DNA of 64,000 bases from Eumeta japonica (taxonomy: Eukaryota; Arthropoda; Insecta; Lepidoptera; Psychidae). The notes beneath the pieces were generated by a model. It ran no database searches and was not told where the DNA came from. It worked only from the letters and a program-made list of their open reading frames with translations. The translations under genes and the position numbers were made by a program. This document shows positions 1-11,213 of the stretch, in pieces (the first letter of the stretch is position 1; every line of letters begins with the position of its first letter). Location of the stretch: contig BGZK01000005.1 in the NCBI GenBank assembly GCA_005406025.1, forward strand, positions 1,426,001-1,490,000, read 5' to 3'.

Positions 1-879
1 GTCTGCGATTCTAAAGTTCTTAATTCTGCTTTGTCTTATTACTCGACTAGGTGCATACGTTGAAGTGATAGATAAATATCACGCTGCCAATGAAGATGTA
101 CTTAGTTAGGTAACTTCAAGTATATAAAATAAAGTAAAGATATACGTATATCTTTTGCCTAAGTTGTTTAATCTGTAGTGTAATATATGTTTCACGTGTA
201 TTAATATATAATGATATTGCTGTATTTAGTAACAGAATTACGTATTATTAAAAAAAAATCTTTGATAATGCAAAGGTAGTTGTTATTATATGACTGGAAA
301 TATACAAAATAATAGGATGTCTATATCATAATAAAAGAAATATTTTACAAGATTAGGTGCATTGTACCACAATATACAAATTTCAATAATGTATCTAATA
401 CAACATAATTACTTAGTTTATTGCATATTAATTAGTTTATTATGTATGTATTAATTAACTTATTACATATTTATGATAATAAATATGTCAATTATATAAT
501 GCATATCATTTATTGCGCCTAAAAGAAATTGTTTCTTGTGCGTACATATTTTTACTTTACATTTCGAAGTAATACAATTTTCACTTTGAGTATCAAATTG
601 CACAAATTATCCGGCCAATGTACTTACTGAGACATGTATACATTCTGAAATTTCGAAAGTGCCACAAAATGACAGACATGCGTGATTATTTGCAAAGGTA
701 CATTCAAATGATCATCCTGAGAATAGGGTTAATGAGTATTTTGTTACTCTAAAAATTGTAATTAAATTATAACCAACGATTTATTATACGATTTGTTATT
801 ATATTATACGAAAAAAATGGCGGGTTTTTTTTAAACCTAGGGTATAACGTTAACCTATTATTGCTTGCCCTGCCTGCAG
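1..879. other. AT-rich non-coding DNA, probably intron
   Basis: The stretch is AT-rich, with frequent stops in all frames. It ends in a strong splice acceptor (pyrimidine-rich run, then gcctgcag) directly before the exon at 880, so it is most simply an intron of the plus-strand gene whose upstream exons lie left of the window. No RNA gene or repeat was recognised. Confidence 0.5.
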
Positions 880-986
880 ATGTACGGCATGCTGACGGTA
901 CCTCACTCCCCGGGCAAGATCCTGCGGTACCCGGGGCCGTCACGTTCCCGTGTCGGATCTCCCTTCATACCTCCTCAGAGGGACAG
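880..986 (+). CDS. Exon 1 in window of the unidentified plus-strand gene
   Basis: The acceptor is ctgcctgcag and the donor is GGACAG/gtaaac. The exon is 107 nt, GC-rich against an AT-rich background, enters in phase 0 at ATG and leaves in phase 2. It encodes a Pro/Ser/Arg-rich segment from MYGMLTVPHSPGK to FIPPQRD. The last AG joins the A of the next exon to make Arg. Confidence 0.75.
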
Positions 987-3900
987 GTAAACAAATACTT
1001 CTATTAACATCCGCTTTGCCCTCAAGCGGACGGTGTCGGTTTCATTGTACCGATTTTGTTTATTGTTCCGAGCGTTGTACCCGAATTCTGTTAGAAGCAC
1101 AGATCAACATCTGCGAGAAAATTACTTGGCGAGATTCATCTAACGAACTCTTATAGGAATATCAGTTGGTTGATGATAGAGCCGTGCTATCGCCAACTTT
1201 GCTGCAGCAGGAGAACAGGCCTGCTCGATCGACCATGCTCTCACAGAATACGGACGTGAAGAAGCAGCTTCCGCTGTAGCATTTCGTCCAGCGAATGAAA
1301 ATCCCGGTGGTCCAATCCGCTTCAGTTAAATATGACGATAAGGGGGTTTTCGGGAAAAAAACGTTTTTCTTTCCGAAAAGTCGGCAACGCAATTATCACT
1401 GATATTCAACCAACCGTGAATACTATGGATTTGCGAGTGTCATAGACACTCGCAAATCCATAGTATTCACGGTTGGTTGAATATCAGTTCTTTGGTGGCT
1501 GACGTACTCGTTTGTCCCATGGAAATTCCATAAAAATACTACCGTTAGATATGGTATCAGAGGAGCCCTATATTTGATCATGAGAAAACCGAGACAAATC
1601 TCTAAAGACATTAATAACATTTACAGTCTCGTATTTTTCGCTTTACAGAAGGGATTGTACATGAACGGTTTTATGAGTGGTTGTGACAATCTTAATGCAG
1701 CGAAACAACTTTTACGACAACTTGTTCATAGTATTAGAAAAAATGGTAATCAATTCGGTCGGTCGGAACTTGTAACTTGTAAAACTATTTCACCCCTATA
1801 TCTAACCCTTTTGTTAGAAAGAGACAATCATACTTTCTAAGTTACATGCCATAAGTGGTTTATTGCCGAGAACTTGTTTTTTCAAATCCCAACTCAAATC
1901 GGTGATCAATTTATTCTACTTGCCTTATTATCATTCTCATACAAATTACAACTATAAAAATCTTGCTCATAGTAATAGTAAAGTAGCGAAAATTAATTTA
2001 AACAAAATTTTAATACCGTTATTACTTTTTATATAAAATCATGCCTATTTCCCATAAAGGCAGATAAAGACCACAAATTTTCCATGGCACAATTTTTACA
2101 TATCTCTTTTGTTTAACTTACATCCATGAATAGTTTTATACGAGCTTAGGGGCCATTCATGAAGTTATTATTAAGCTATTTGAAGGGGCAAAGGGAAGGG
2201 GTGAACATGTCTTATATTTCTTAAAAGGGGCTGTGAGGAGTGTTCATGTTTCTTAGATAAATTTATAAAAATGAGTTGAGTTATAAGTACAGTTTTCAAA
2301 AAAAGCACGCGCCCTCCTGGTCATGGCGAACGTGCGTGTTATCCGGGCAACACTCCCACGCTGCCTGGAGGAATTTGCTCAGTTATGCTCCAAACAGTTC
2401 GCATTGAAAATTTTATTGCTCTGATTTCAAAATTGAGAAATAACTTTAAATGTATATTTAAGACCAGGTCAAGAGGTTAATAGATGGATGTCGACGACGC
2501 AGAGACGTTATTTTCTTGAATGAGGCTCTGGCGCCGACGCGTAGTAGAGATATTCCAATGGCTGAATCAGTTACTGAATGGTTGTTGCCCCTGTTATTGA
2601 TCATCTCTAAGCAATAGTTTTTTACCGAAATATTTAAAAAAAAATATCCCAAGAAAACCCGTTTTTTTTTAACTGCTTCCACTATTTTTTATAATTTTAA
2701 TAAATACCTTATCTTATAATTCTTCTATCGTCTTATGTAATTTTTCAATGGCTCTTTATCAGTTTTTCATTTTACAGACAATTACGCCAATTCCAGACGC
2801 CAATATATCTACAAAGCATAAGATGAAAAAAACGCCTAAAATACAGATAGAAAAAACCGTTAAACTTATATGAAAATTTTAACTTTGCATTGGAAATTCA
2901 TCATATGCACTTGGCTACTTTTTAATTTTTTGCTCGTTATTTTCATTTTAAAACGGAGGTTCTGTGGTTTTAGATTCGAGGCCCTGAAGAAGCTGATCAG
3001 GCAGGAACACGTGCGCGAGCTGGCCAGGAAATATGAAGCTGAACAGAAACAAGAATTCAAGGATATCGCTTCTGGCAAAAGGTACATTACCAATTATTAC
3101 TCTCCAACGGCTATGCCGATGATGATGGAAAATTTTAAAATAAATAGATGATATTTATATGCTATTTCAACATATTTCTTGAAATATATTCTTCAGTGTA
3201 TTGACTGGGCTTATCCTTGCTCGCTGACTGCATACTGCTGTTCGACTGTTGATATATATTTATGAATATATACAGATATAATTGGTTATGTTTCAAAAGA
3301 TATATACTAAAATCGGTTAAAACCCGATGAAATTATAACACATTGAAAATTCTTTGCTATCTTTTCGGACTATTCGGCAGCTAATTCTAGGTAATTCGTG
3401 AGTTAATATCAGAGGTGTGGTTTTTGTATTGGTAACACTGTTTGTGGACAAAGTACAGCAGTTTTGCAATATTTTTTTCCAAAATCACTTACATATTTTT
3501 TAAATTTTTTTTATTGTATTTATATATTTTACGTTGTACCTGGAAAGGATTTTCGTTCCTTATCAATGCAGGGAATTTCTTCCGCTGCCTAGTATTGTAG
3601 TTTTGTATGACAGTTTTCTGATACTCTGTACAAGCAGTAATTTAAAATATCAACAATAGCAATTTAATTACGCTTCTGCAACGATAAAAATAATTATCAA
3701 CAAAACAACCAAATGAGCAGATAGGCATTCATCAAATCAAGAAAAAATGTTGACGACAAATAATTTTTTTTTTGTTTAAATAAAAACAATAATATATTCA
3801 CGCCTTCGTGTTCGTGCGATCTTCAAATATGTTAAAAGTAAGATTTTTGGTTGTCGATATTACTAAGTCTTTAATAAAATAATGAAAAAAAAAATTACAA

Positions 3901-6900
3901 TTTTTTCCGGAAAAGTTGTGCTATAACGTAACAAAGCGTCTGTGTGTTTTACATATTTTCCATATTTAAGACATTTATTTTTAGATTATACTTTTAATTA
4001 CTGTCAATAACATTAACATGGATACAGTGCGACTGCAGCATGTCTATATTAAGCTACAGATGTCGCTCTTTGTGATAAATTGCAACTGCAAGCTACTAAA
4101 TAACGCCATTATAATAAAACCGCCGTAGAGAACTAAGAATTCAACAATTGGCTATACGGTATCACATACATGTACACAATACATGAAAAATCCTATTTAT
4201 AAACTAGTAACACTGGAACTATCATCAGAATGGATACTAAAAAGGAAGCGATTTTTAGCCATTTGCTCCCACATGCATCACTTTATATAGAGAACAGCTG
4301 GATATTTACGAATTGGACCGCGTAGCGACAAAATAAAATCAATTTCGATTCAGGTAATAAAGACTCGGAGTAAAGCTCGCCTCGCCTGAAATAAAAGAAA
4401 GAGATTATTTGTTTCATGTTTCAGGTAATCATATATAATTTTAATTCGTGCTATAAGAACTTGTGTAAAGGAATGTTATTCACGACCATATCACAGTTAA
4501 CTACTCTTCGCGAGATTCTGCGAATTTCGAATAGGCTTATCGTTACGAAACTCGCAAGACGAGAAATAAGTTTCTCGCAGCTTATGATAATACTTATGCT
4601 CGAACTAACTTGAATTTACGCTTCACGCTTATCTTTCTGGTGTACAGAAATTGCAAACTTTTGGCTTCGTTTGAGCCTGCACGATCATTTTCTATCCGTT
4701 ATGAAAATAATCACAATAAATACATGAACAATTAATACGACTACGTAAATGCACTGGGTCTGTCCCGACGGTATGTGCCAAAAATTTATTGCTTTGCCGT
4801 CAATGATAGCAAAAAAAAAATACGGTCACAACACCTACCTACATAAATGAAACCGCGGACAATAAGCCGGGAAACCCTTTAACAAACTAGAATCTAATTC
4901 TGCATTCGTTGGTTCGCTGACCAAAATTGTATACAACTAAATCTCGTTTACTATCACACGATATACATCTTACTGTCGCCATCCGAGAGCTCACAGTGCA
5001 AATCTTCCCTGTCGAGATGACAAACATACATCCGTGACATTCAGATATACAGGGTTACTGGAAATCCCTTCCCTTTGGATCCCTTCAAGGGGTGATAGTA
5101 GAGATCATTAGCTATCAAACGACTCTCGGGTCATACGATCGTCTGCTAAGTATTTATGAGTTGTACTAACAGACTGTCATATCTCTTGAATAAAAGCGTA
5201 ATGATACTATTGATTTAAAGGTCGGTAATCTTTTAACTATTATTTACCTAATTGTAAAAATAACCATAATACTAAGTTCGGCGGCCCAATTTAATTGCCC
5301 TTACGTTTTATCTCTAAGCACGTGACACACGATTTGTATTGTTATAAATACAATATTAAAGATTTATTGTTGTGTTTAAAACAATACAAGCGCTATATTT
5401 TACGCGTTTTCATGGCACTTACGTCCTTTTGTTAAGAATCGCAGCTTTTCATCAATAACTCAAAAACTTACTAACGATCATATTCTAAATAAATTTTGTT
5501 GAAAACATTTATTAAGCGTTACCTTTGCATTATTTTTCAAATTTTGAACATACGTTTTAAAATAAAAAGGGGGGTCGCAATTTATGCTACTTTTGGAGCG
5601 ACAATTTTCGAAAATATTTACTTAATCAAAAAAATTGCCTACAAACCTTAAAATGTTTTTAAAATAGCCGTCGAAATATATGCCACACGTTGATGTTTGC
5701 TGAAAAAAAATTTTTTCAGCTTCTGTTACAAGTATGGAATGCCTCCCATTAGAAATATTTTTTTTTTTTTATTTGACTACTGAAATATGTATCGCCTTAT
5801 ACAAGACACCTATATTCCGAATTTCATCAATACACTCTTGTAGTTTTTGGGTAAAATGCCTGTGACCTACGGACCGACAGACGGACGGACATGACGAAAC
5901 TATGAGCGTACCGTTTTTGTCATTCTGTCTCGGATCCCTAAAAATAGTCGAAAATAGTAAGTTTTATTTCAAACAGACCATGATTCACTACTAATTAAGA
6001 GGTTTAATTGTATTAAGCTCACTGAATTCGGCACTCACGTAGCAACCCTTGAGACTAGCGACCATAAACTCGCCGGGATGGCGCTACCGAATGTCGCCAC
6101 TTTCTCAATGAGTTTCTGTCGTTAATTAGTGAGTGTATTTTAGTCACCAGATTGTTAAGATAAAAATAAAGCGCTTATAGTGGCTATAAAAATAACGGAC
6201 AAGCGTGAATAAGATATACAAGAACGGAGTTCTGCAACGTGACCGTAATTTTGGGGGTTGTAAAATAACGAAAACATAATTGAATGTTTGTCATTTCAAA
6301 TCACTTCATTATTTATGTATAAATTTGGCAGTTATTAATTTAATCTTTTTCTGCTTGTGATTAATAATACAATTTCATTATAAATATTATATTTATTATA
6401 AAGTGGAATGTAAAGTGAAGATTTTCAAGCTGGGTATTTTTATATTACATATAAACGACTGTCAATGTTAAAATAAAAAAGATATGAATTTCTATACTGT
6501 ATGCAAAAAAAAATATCTTATTGACATAGAACGTCCTTACTGTGTCAACGACACGCAATCTTTAATTATAAATTATTCCAAGGTATCCGTTTTTTTCATA
6601 CAACAATTCCATAAGCGAATATCGCAATCAATCTGAAACATGTCAACAGAACAACTTTATAATCTTATCGCTGATATTCCTGCTGCAAGGTTGTAGGCGA
6701 CATGGCGAATATCTGATAACGGAAGGCGTTCGGTCTGCCAACGGTACCGAATAGCCCTCTTCGGCGTCGCCGCAGTCGGATAAAAGCGAACGCATCGCAG
6801 CCGTCCGGTCAAATTCTCTAGAACTGAAGTTGCATCAACGACGATTAACTGTATTCCTACATACTTTCATATTTTCATACAAAGTGGCGGTCAACTCTGT

Positions 6901-9900
6901 CAACCCTTTGAGACTTGTTAAGGTGGCGGTATTTGAGAGATTATCGCAACATCACAAATTGTATTTGAATTCAAATTGAAAATGCCTTTATTTAAATGTC
7001 ATGACATACCACTCTAAATGTTTCTTTATATCATATGAATTTGCCACTCGTTAGGAAGGCCGAGCTACAAAAGAACGAGCCAGAGACTTGTAGGTGACCT
7101 TTTTCAAATCTAATCCTATATAATTACAATCACATTCCAAACTTAAAGACAGAAACAACTCTTGACGTAGAAACGGTAAGTTGTCGCAGTAAACAAGAAG
7201 GTAATAGGCCATGGGTATTCGTTCCCTAAATGTTCCTTAATGATATAACGGCCTTTTCTACCGAGTATTGGTTTAAATTTGTGTTTTTATGTCAGATTTT
7301 TAAAAATTCCATTGCTCAGGCAAACGTTCTCGCAATATATTTATTTCAGCTTAAATATAATATTGGAAATGGTTAAAAACACTGTCAAGTATTTTCAAGT
7401 GTATTATTGAAGTGAAACTACTTTTGGAATGGTGTGAACTGGATTTTATGAAACAGAAACATGTAACGAAAAAGAGTTACCTATAAATGTATACATAGGT
7501 TTTAGGCTATGATAGAATGAGATAGACTGTGTTTCTATATAGTTTCCTTGTCCTTCGTCTCCTCTTTACGCGATGGTTCGTAGCGGCTGCGTCACTATCC
7601 CCCGCCGCACACGGCCGTGCACGGACTGCACACCGCGGAGACTAGACTCCGTGCTGAATACTGTGTTCTTAATCTACTAGAAATATATACAAAGAGGGAG
7701 AGAGAGAGAGAGAAACATTGAAATCTATAGCACATTATTTTAAATTGAATCGATCAATTTTTGTATTTACCTAAATGTTACTTTAAGTACTAAAAAAATT
7801 GTCGATCAATCATATTCTCTATCTCTTTCTCTCTGTTTACTACCTCCATAATATATTCACTCCATTCTCTTAAAAATTAATTAGAATACTAAGTTTCACT
7901 TCTACTGCATGTGAAATTACACTATATATTTTTATAAATTTTATATAGAGATCCCATCAAAAAATCGTACATAATAAGTTACATTATTATAGAAAATTTG
8001 TATATAAAAGTATGCCGAAACAAGATCTTATTATATTACCAACAAGATATATATAGAAAATAGGATTTGACCCTTAACAAGATTGGAAACTGGTGTACAC
8101 CTGAATGGCGAAATAGACAGACAGTTAACAAAGGAATGTAAATAAAAGAATCTAGATAAAAAAACAATAAATACCCTGAATTACTGCTTATTTAATATTT
8201 TCCATTAAAATGGGTTAGTTATCTATTTTTCTATAACTGTATTTAAAGCATTTCAAAAAAAAAAGCTTTATAATCATAATTAATCAATCACCTGATAAAA
8301 AGGTGATTATAATAAAATTTCGGATTATTTTGAGGATAAGTATCCATGAACATAACCAGCTCGAATTCTAATCGGGTTATTTAATTTTGCCCTACTTTTG
8401 TAACTTCATTTGAAAAGAACTACCCTTAAATTTTTGCTCGTTTTTCTTAAGAGAAAATACTTCTTCCGAGTGAGTGACAAATTTCTTTTATAATGATATT
8501 GATTTAAGTATAATTGTAGTTATATACAAGAGTTATGTATGACCGATCATATAAAGAGATTATTAAATTTAATTTAAGTATCAATCAACTGCTTTATTAC
8601 TATGCATGCTGTACTATACGTAGCTTTGAAAGAACTAAAATTAATCTTTTGTTTTTAATACAAAAGCAACGTGGATGACTACATATACGGGAGCTACGGA
8701 GACGATGCTCGTGCGCAGGTCGCGCCGCCTATGCCGCTCGAATACGCCGCCGATGAACCTACCGCACGTCACAGGTGAATTTAAATTTCGTTTGCCAGGT
8801 ATCATCATTGATTCTAGTAAAACATATCTACAATTCGTTGGCATCCATATTTAAATCATCTTCAGGACAGATATATAAGTTAATTTTAAATCTAAAAAAG
8901 TATGATAAAATATATCATAGTCTCTAATTTTAAATATCTTAATCGGTTAAGGTCATTCATCTTAATTCGAGTTTACGTAATAATGTCCACGGCAAAGGTA
9001 CAGGCAGTCGTAGGTCATGTGTACACATCCCTCTCCATCGACGCCGCACACGCACTTAACCAATGTGTGCGGGTTTCCCTATGCGCCGCACTCTATAACC
9101 TATGTTTAAGCGTTACAATATGACCTGAGTTTGAATTAAAGAGCATGACTATTACAATTGAAGTGTTTAAAATTAAGAAAATGGACTTTTTCATTTATGT
9201 ATATTTTTTTGTTTAAGACTACACCAAAGATCTGCCCGAAAACAGGTCAAATATAGACGCAAAAATATTGTATATATCTTCGACTCGGATGCAGCATTAG
9301 ATCGTTAAATTAAAGTTATGCGATTGACTTCTAATAATCATCTGCATCAGGAAATTCTAAATAACAAAACGGTTCTTCGTAATATAGAAATTAATAGCTT
9401 TAAATTTATATATAATAGAAATGTGAAATTGTAAAAGCAAGAGAAAATGTAAGCGAATAACTACAAATTAAGGGTTTTCAGAACTTTCCCTTTATTTGTG
9501 CTATGATACCTTGTTTCTTGCCGGATTTCGTGATTTTAAGTAATTTATAACCCTATAAGGTTTTGTTTTATTTGCGAGTGTCAGAATATGCGACATAAAT
9601 GGTCGTGTTCTTTAGAAAATAGATTTTTTTACTACTTCAAAGGACCGCAGTTACACATTCCTGAAAAAAGGATCTTGACAGACAGATAGATAGACAGACA
9701 AACAGTGAGACAGACAGCCGGATCACGGAGTAATCCTACAAGGGTTCCTTTTGAGATACGGAACCCTAATAAGAACAAGGACATCACACATTGAATTCCT
9801 ATTAATGAACCGTTTCATAAAGAGTTAATACGGATCACGTTCACGTGGATCAAGAAATAAAAGCGCTGATTGTGGTTTGAACGTATCGAAGCGCACCTGC

Positions 9901-11090
9901 GGGTAAATAGCGACCACATGAGTTCAGCTGCACTTAAATTTTTAGAACAAAATGCGCAACGACGTCGTGTGCGCATGAGCGAGCTTAAACGGATCTAAGC
10001 AATGCTGAGCGAAGAAAATAGTTAATTAAAATTATGACATAATAGCCGAATAAGTAACTGCTGCATTACTTAGGAGCCATCCATATTTTATTTAAGCTAT
10101 CGGTTTTTTCCGATTTCCGACTCTCATAAAATCAACCCGTCTCTGATGAACCCACCTCTTGTCCAAAATACAGTACATCAATTATGATTTTAATAACTCG
10201 TTGTTTGTAATAATTGGAATATACTGTGATTGTCCTTATTTGAAAAGATGACTTTGTTCTTGTTTAGACGAATTCTCTGCTACGTCGTATCACCGTCACC
10301 CATTAACACAACCCCTTCATTTCAAATGACATAGTAATATATGGTCAGCTTCTTGCACGCATTGTGTGCACATATGTGACAATTCAAAAAGATTGTCCTT
10401 GTGAGTTTTAAAGTCCTTTTAAAATCATTTTTGGATCGACAGCTCGATTTATTTGTGATTTAAGGATCTGTTTATGGGAGATTCATTGGCAGTTTTAAAA
10501 AAAATTTTTTTCATGCTTACCACTACAAATATCAAAAGAAAGGGTTTATTGTGAGAACATAATCCAATTTTTATGTATTTTAGACAGCTGGATAAAATTA
10601 CTACAAATGCAGTTCAGAAGCGTCGTAATTTAAATATATTTTATTAATACAAACAGACACACAGACAAACATGCGCTTTAATCTAGTAACATCCATTGTT
10701 TTCCAACATCGAGGCGTAAAAACTGTATCTGAGAACGTTTCATAAATCTGATGTCCTGTGACCGATGACTTTTCTGATACGTCATTAAATCAAGTTCAGA
10801 TTATATCTTCATTCGCGAGCCGTGTTAAGGAACTTTGTCTCAAAAATGAAAATTTCAGCCATGAATTTCATTGTGCTATTCGAATTTTCATAGTGTCATG
10901 CCAGAGCTGCCATGTTTTCGTTTTCAGGAAACCACCTTCCGGTAGCCGCCAGGTCAACCAGTTCTCCCGCTACTCCGACGTGATGACGCCGAACCGCCGC
11001 GACGGGCCGGCGCAGGCGCACGGTGACTACACCTCCGAGCATCCGGCGCCCCAGAACTACTACACTGATCACGCCCAGAGCTACTATTGA
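880..11090 (+). CDS. 3' part of an unidentified multi-exon gene, four exons
   Basis: Exons 880-986, 2974-3081, 8667-8774 and 10928-11090 join with matching phases (2/2/2) into one frame of 161 codons plus TGA. I do not recognise the family. In order, the product has a Pro/Ser/Arg-rich stretch (LTVPHSPGKILRYPGPSRSR), a charged, probably helical segment (ALKKLIRQEHVRELARKYEA, then EQKQEFKDIASGK), an acidic tyrosine-containing stretch (NVDDYIYGSYGDDARAQ), and a tail ending NYYTDHAQSYY. No signal peptide, membrane segment or catalytic motif is visible, so a cytoplasmic adaptor or scaffold tail is a guess. The first exon follows an acceptor immediately before an ATG, so it is either internal or a first coding exon after a 5'UTR intron. 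Exon structure is well supported; identity is unknown. Confidence 0.75.
1158..1490. repeat. Dispersed repeat ending in a fold-back structure
   Basis: Bases 1260-1300 (gcagcttccgct..gcatttcgtcca) match a segment near 51970-52000 closely, so this is a repeated sequence rather than a gene. On the minus strand both copies read through a short open frame containing WTKC.SGSC. The left edge (aatatcagttggttga, 1158-1173) resembles the right edge (ttggttgaatatcagt, 1473-1488), and the right part is a perfect palindrome. A non-autonomous fold-back or MITE-like element is plausible; no target duplication was established. Confidence 0.5.
1398..1488. repeat. Perfect inverted repeat, 44-bp arms, 3-bp spacer
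   Basis: Arms 1398-1441 and 1445-1488 are exact reverse complements around the spacer ata at 1442-1444. Read as RNA it would form an unbroken 44-bp stem. It sits in an intron of the plus-strand gene at the end of a dispersed repeat. Confidence 0.95.
2974..3081 (+). CDS. Exon 2 in window of the unidentified plus-strand gene
   Basis: The acceptor is gtggttttag and the donor is GGCAAAAG/gtacat. The exon is 108 nt and enters and leaves in phase 2, so it could be skipped without shifting the frame. It encodes a highly charged, probably alpha-helical segment from FEALKKLIRQEH through EFKDIASGK. The terminal AG joins C of the next exon to give Ser. Confidence 0.78.
5870..5950. repeat. Dispersed repeat end with ACAGACGG-type run
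   Basis: The run gaccgacagacggacggacatgacg is followed by a 'gtaccgtttttgtc..cggatccctaaaa' tail. The same layout, a GACAGA-type run followed by agggttcc/ggaaccct-like sequence, recurs at 9676-9770 and weakly at 28780-28845, which marks a dispersed element family of unknown class. Confidence 0.45.
7695..7715. repeat. (GA)n microsatellite
   Basis: A short run of agagagagag. A (TC)-rich stretch near 7820-7838 lies in the opposite sense, so the two could pair. Confidence 0.8.
8667..8774 (+). CDS. Exon 3 in window of the unidentified plus-strand gene
   Basis: The acceptor is aatacaaaag and the donor is CACAG/gtgaat. The exon is 108 nt, phase 2 to phase 2. It encodes NVDDYIYGSYGDDARAQ, then a Pro/Ala-rich stretch through ADEPTARH. 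Three tyrosines lie in an acidic setting. Codons are GC-rich, unlike the surroundings. A minus-strand open frame over the same bases is a shadow. Confidence 0.8.
8775..10927 (+). other. Intron with repeat fragments
   Basis: No exon was found. Bases 8990-9100 (gtgtgcgggtttccctatgcg) resemble debris of a dispersed repeat. Bases 9676-9770 carry a GACAGA run followed by an agggttcc...ggaaccct inverted repeat. The rest is AT-rich. Confidence 0.5.
9676..9772. repeat. GACAGA run plus agggttcc/ggaaccct inverted repeat
   Basis: A degenerate gacagacagatagat run (9676-9720) leads into agggttcc..ggaaccct (about 9739-9765), two 8-bp inverted arms with a short loop, followed by aataag. The arrangement recurs elsewhere in the window, so it looks like the end of a dispersed element. 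The hairpin followed by CTAA recalls Helitron 3' ends, but this is only a resemblance. Confidence 0.5.
10928..11090 (+). CDS. Terminal exon of the unidentified plus-strand gene
   Basis: The acceptor is cgttttcag; the exon enters in phase 2 (AG+G gives Arg) and ends at TGA 11088-11090. It encodes 53 residues from KPPSGSRQVNQFSRYSDVM to the tyrosine-rich end NYYTDHAQSYY. It is GC-rich and polar, consistent with a disordered tail. Overlapping minus-strand frames are shadows. Confidence 0.8.
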
Positions 11091-11213
11091 AAACACTCCT
11101 TCTGAACTCTCCCTTGGCTTTAAACACCCTGATCACATATCGAATTCATAATCAAATGTGAAGCATGGGGTATAATCCTACGCAATATTTTTTATAGGAG
11201 AATAATGAATAAA
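11091..11213 (+). other. Short 3'UTR candidate
   Basis: The sequence from the stop codon to the first AATAAA is AT-rich and non-coding. Transcripts could extend further, since additional AATAAA motifs lie downstream in an AT-rich tract. Confidence 0.5.
11208..11213 (+). promoter_or_regulatory. Candidate polyadenylation signal AATAAA
   Basis: A canonical AATAAA about 120 bases after the TGA of the plus-strand gene, followed by acttttt. It is the first such motif after the stop codon. Confidence 0.55.

Larger units (their letters stand above)
987..2973 (+). other. Intron with a dispersed repeat and palindrome
   Basis: This intron lies between the 880 and 2974 exons. It holds the dispersed repeat at about 1158-1400 and the palindrome at 1398-1488, listed separately. 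The rest is AT-rich. Open frames near 2300-2680 have a slightly GC-rich stretch but no recognisable protein or splice pattern. Confidence 0.6.
3082..8666 (+). other. Long intron, AT-rich, with repeat debris
   Basis: No coding exon was found. Visible structure includes a repeat fragment ending in a PuGACGGAC-type run and a 'cggatccctaaaa' tail (5870-5945), a small hairpin at 5699-5720, a (GA)n run at about 7695-7713, a GC-rich island at 7565-7660 with short palindromes, and a small perfect stem (aatcacct/aggtgatt) near 8287-8309. A GC-richer stretch at 6680-6800 reads through no convincing exon. Confidence 0.55.

Noticed and set aside
2290..2690. GC-richer patch and 74-codon minus-strand frame in the first intron
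   Set aside because: No splice sites in a compatible phase and no recognisable protein on either strand; likely old repeat debris.
10896..11136. Minus-strand Arg/Val-rich frames
   Set aside because: Shadows of the terminal plus-strand exon at 10928-11090.
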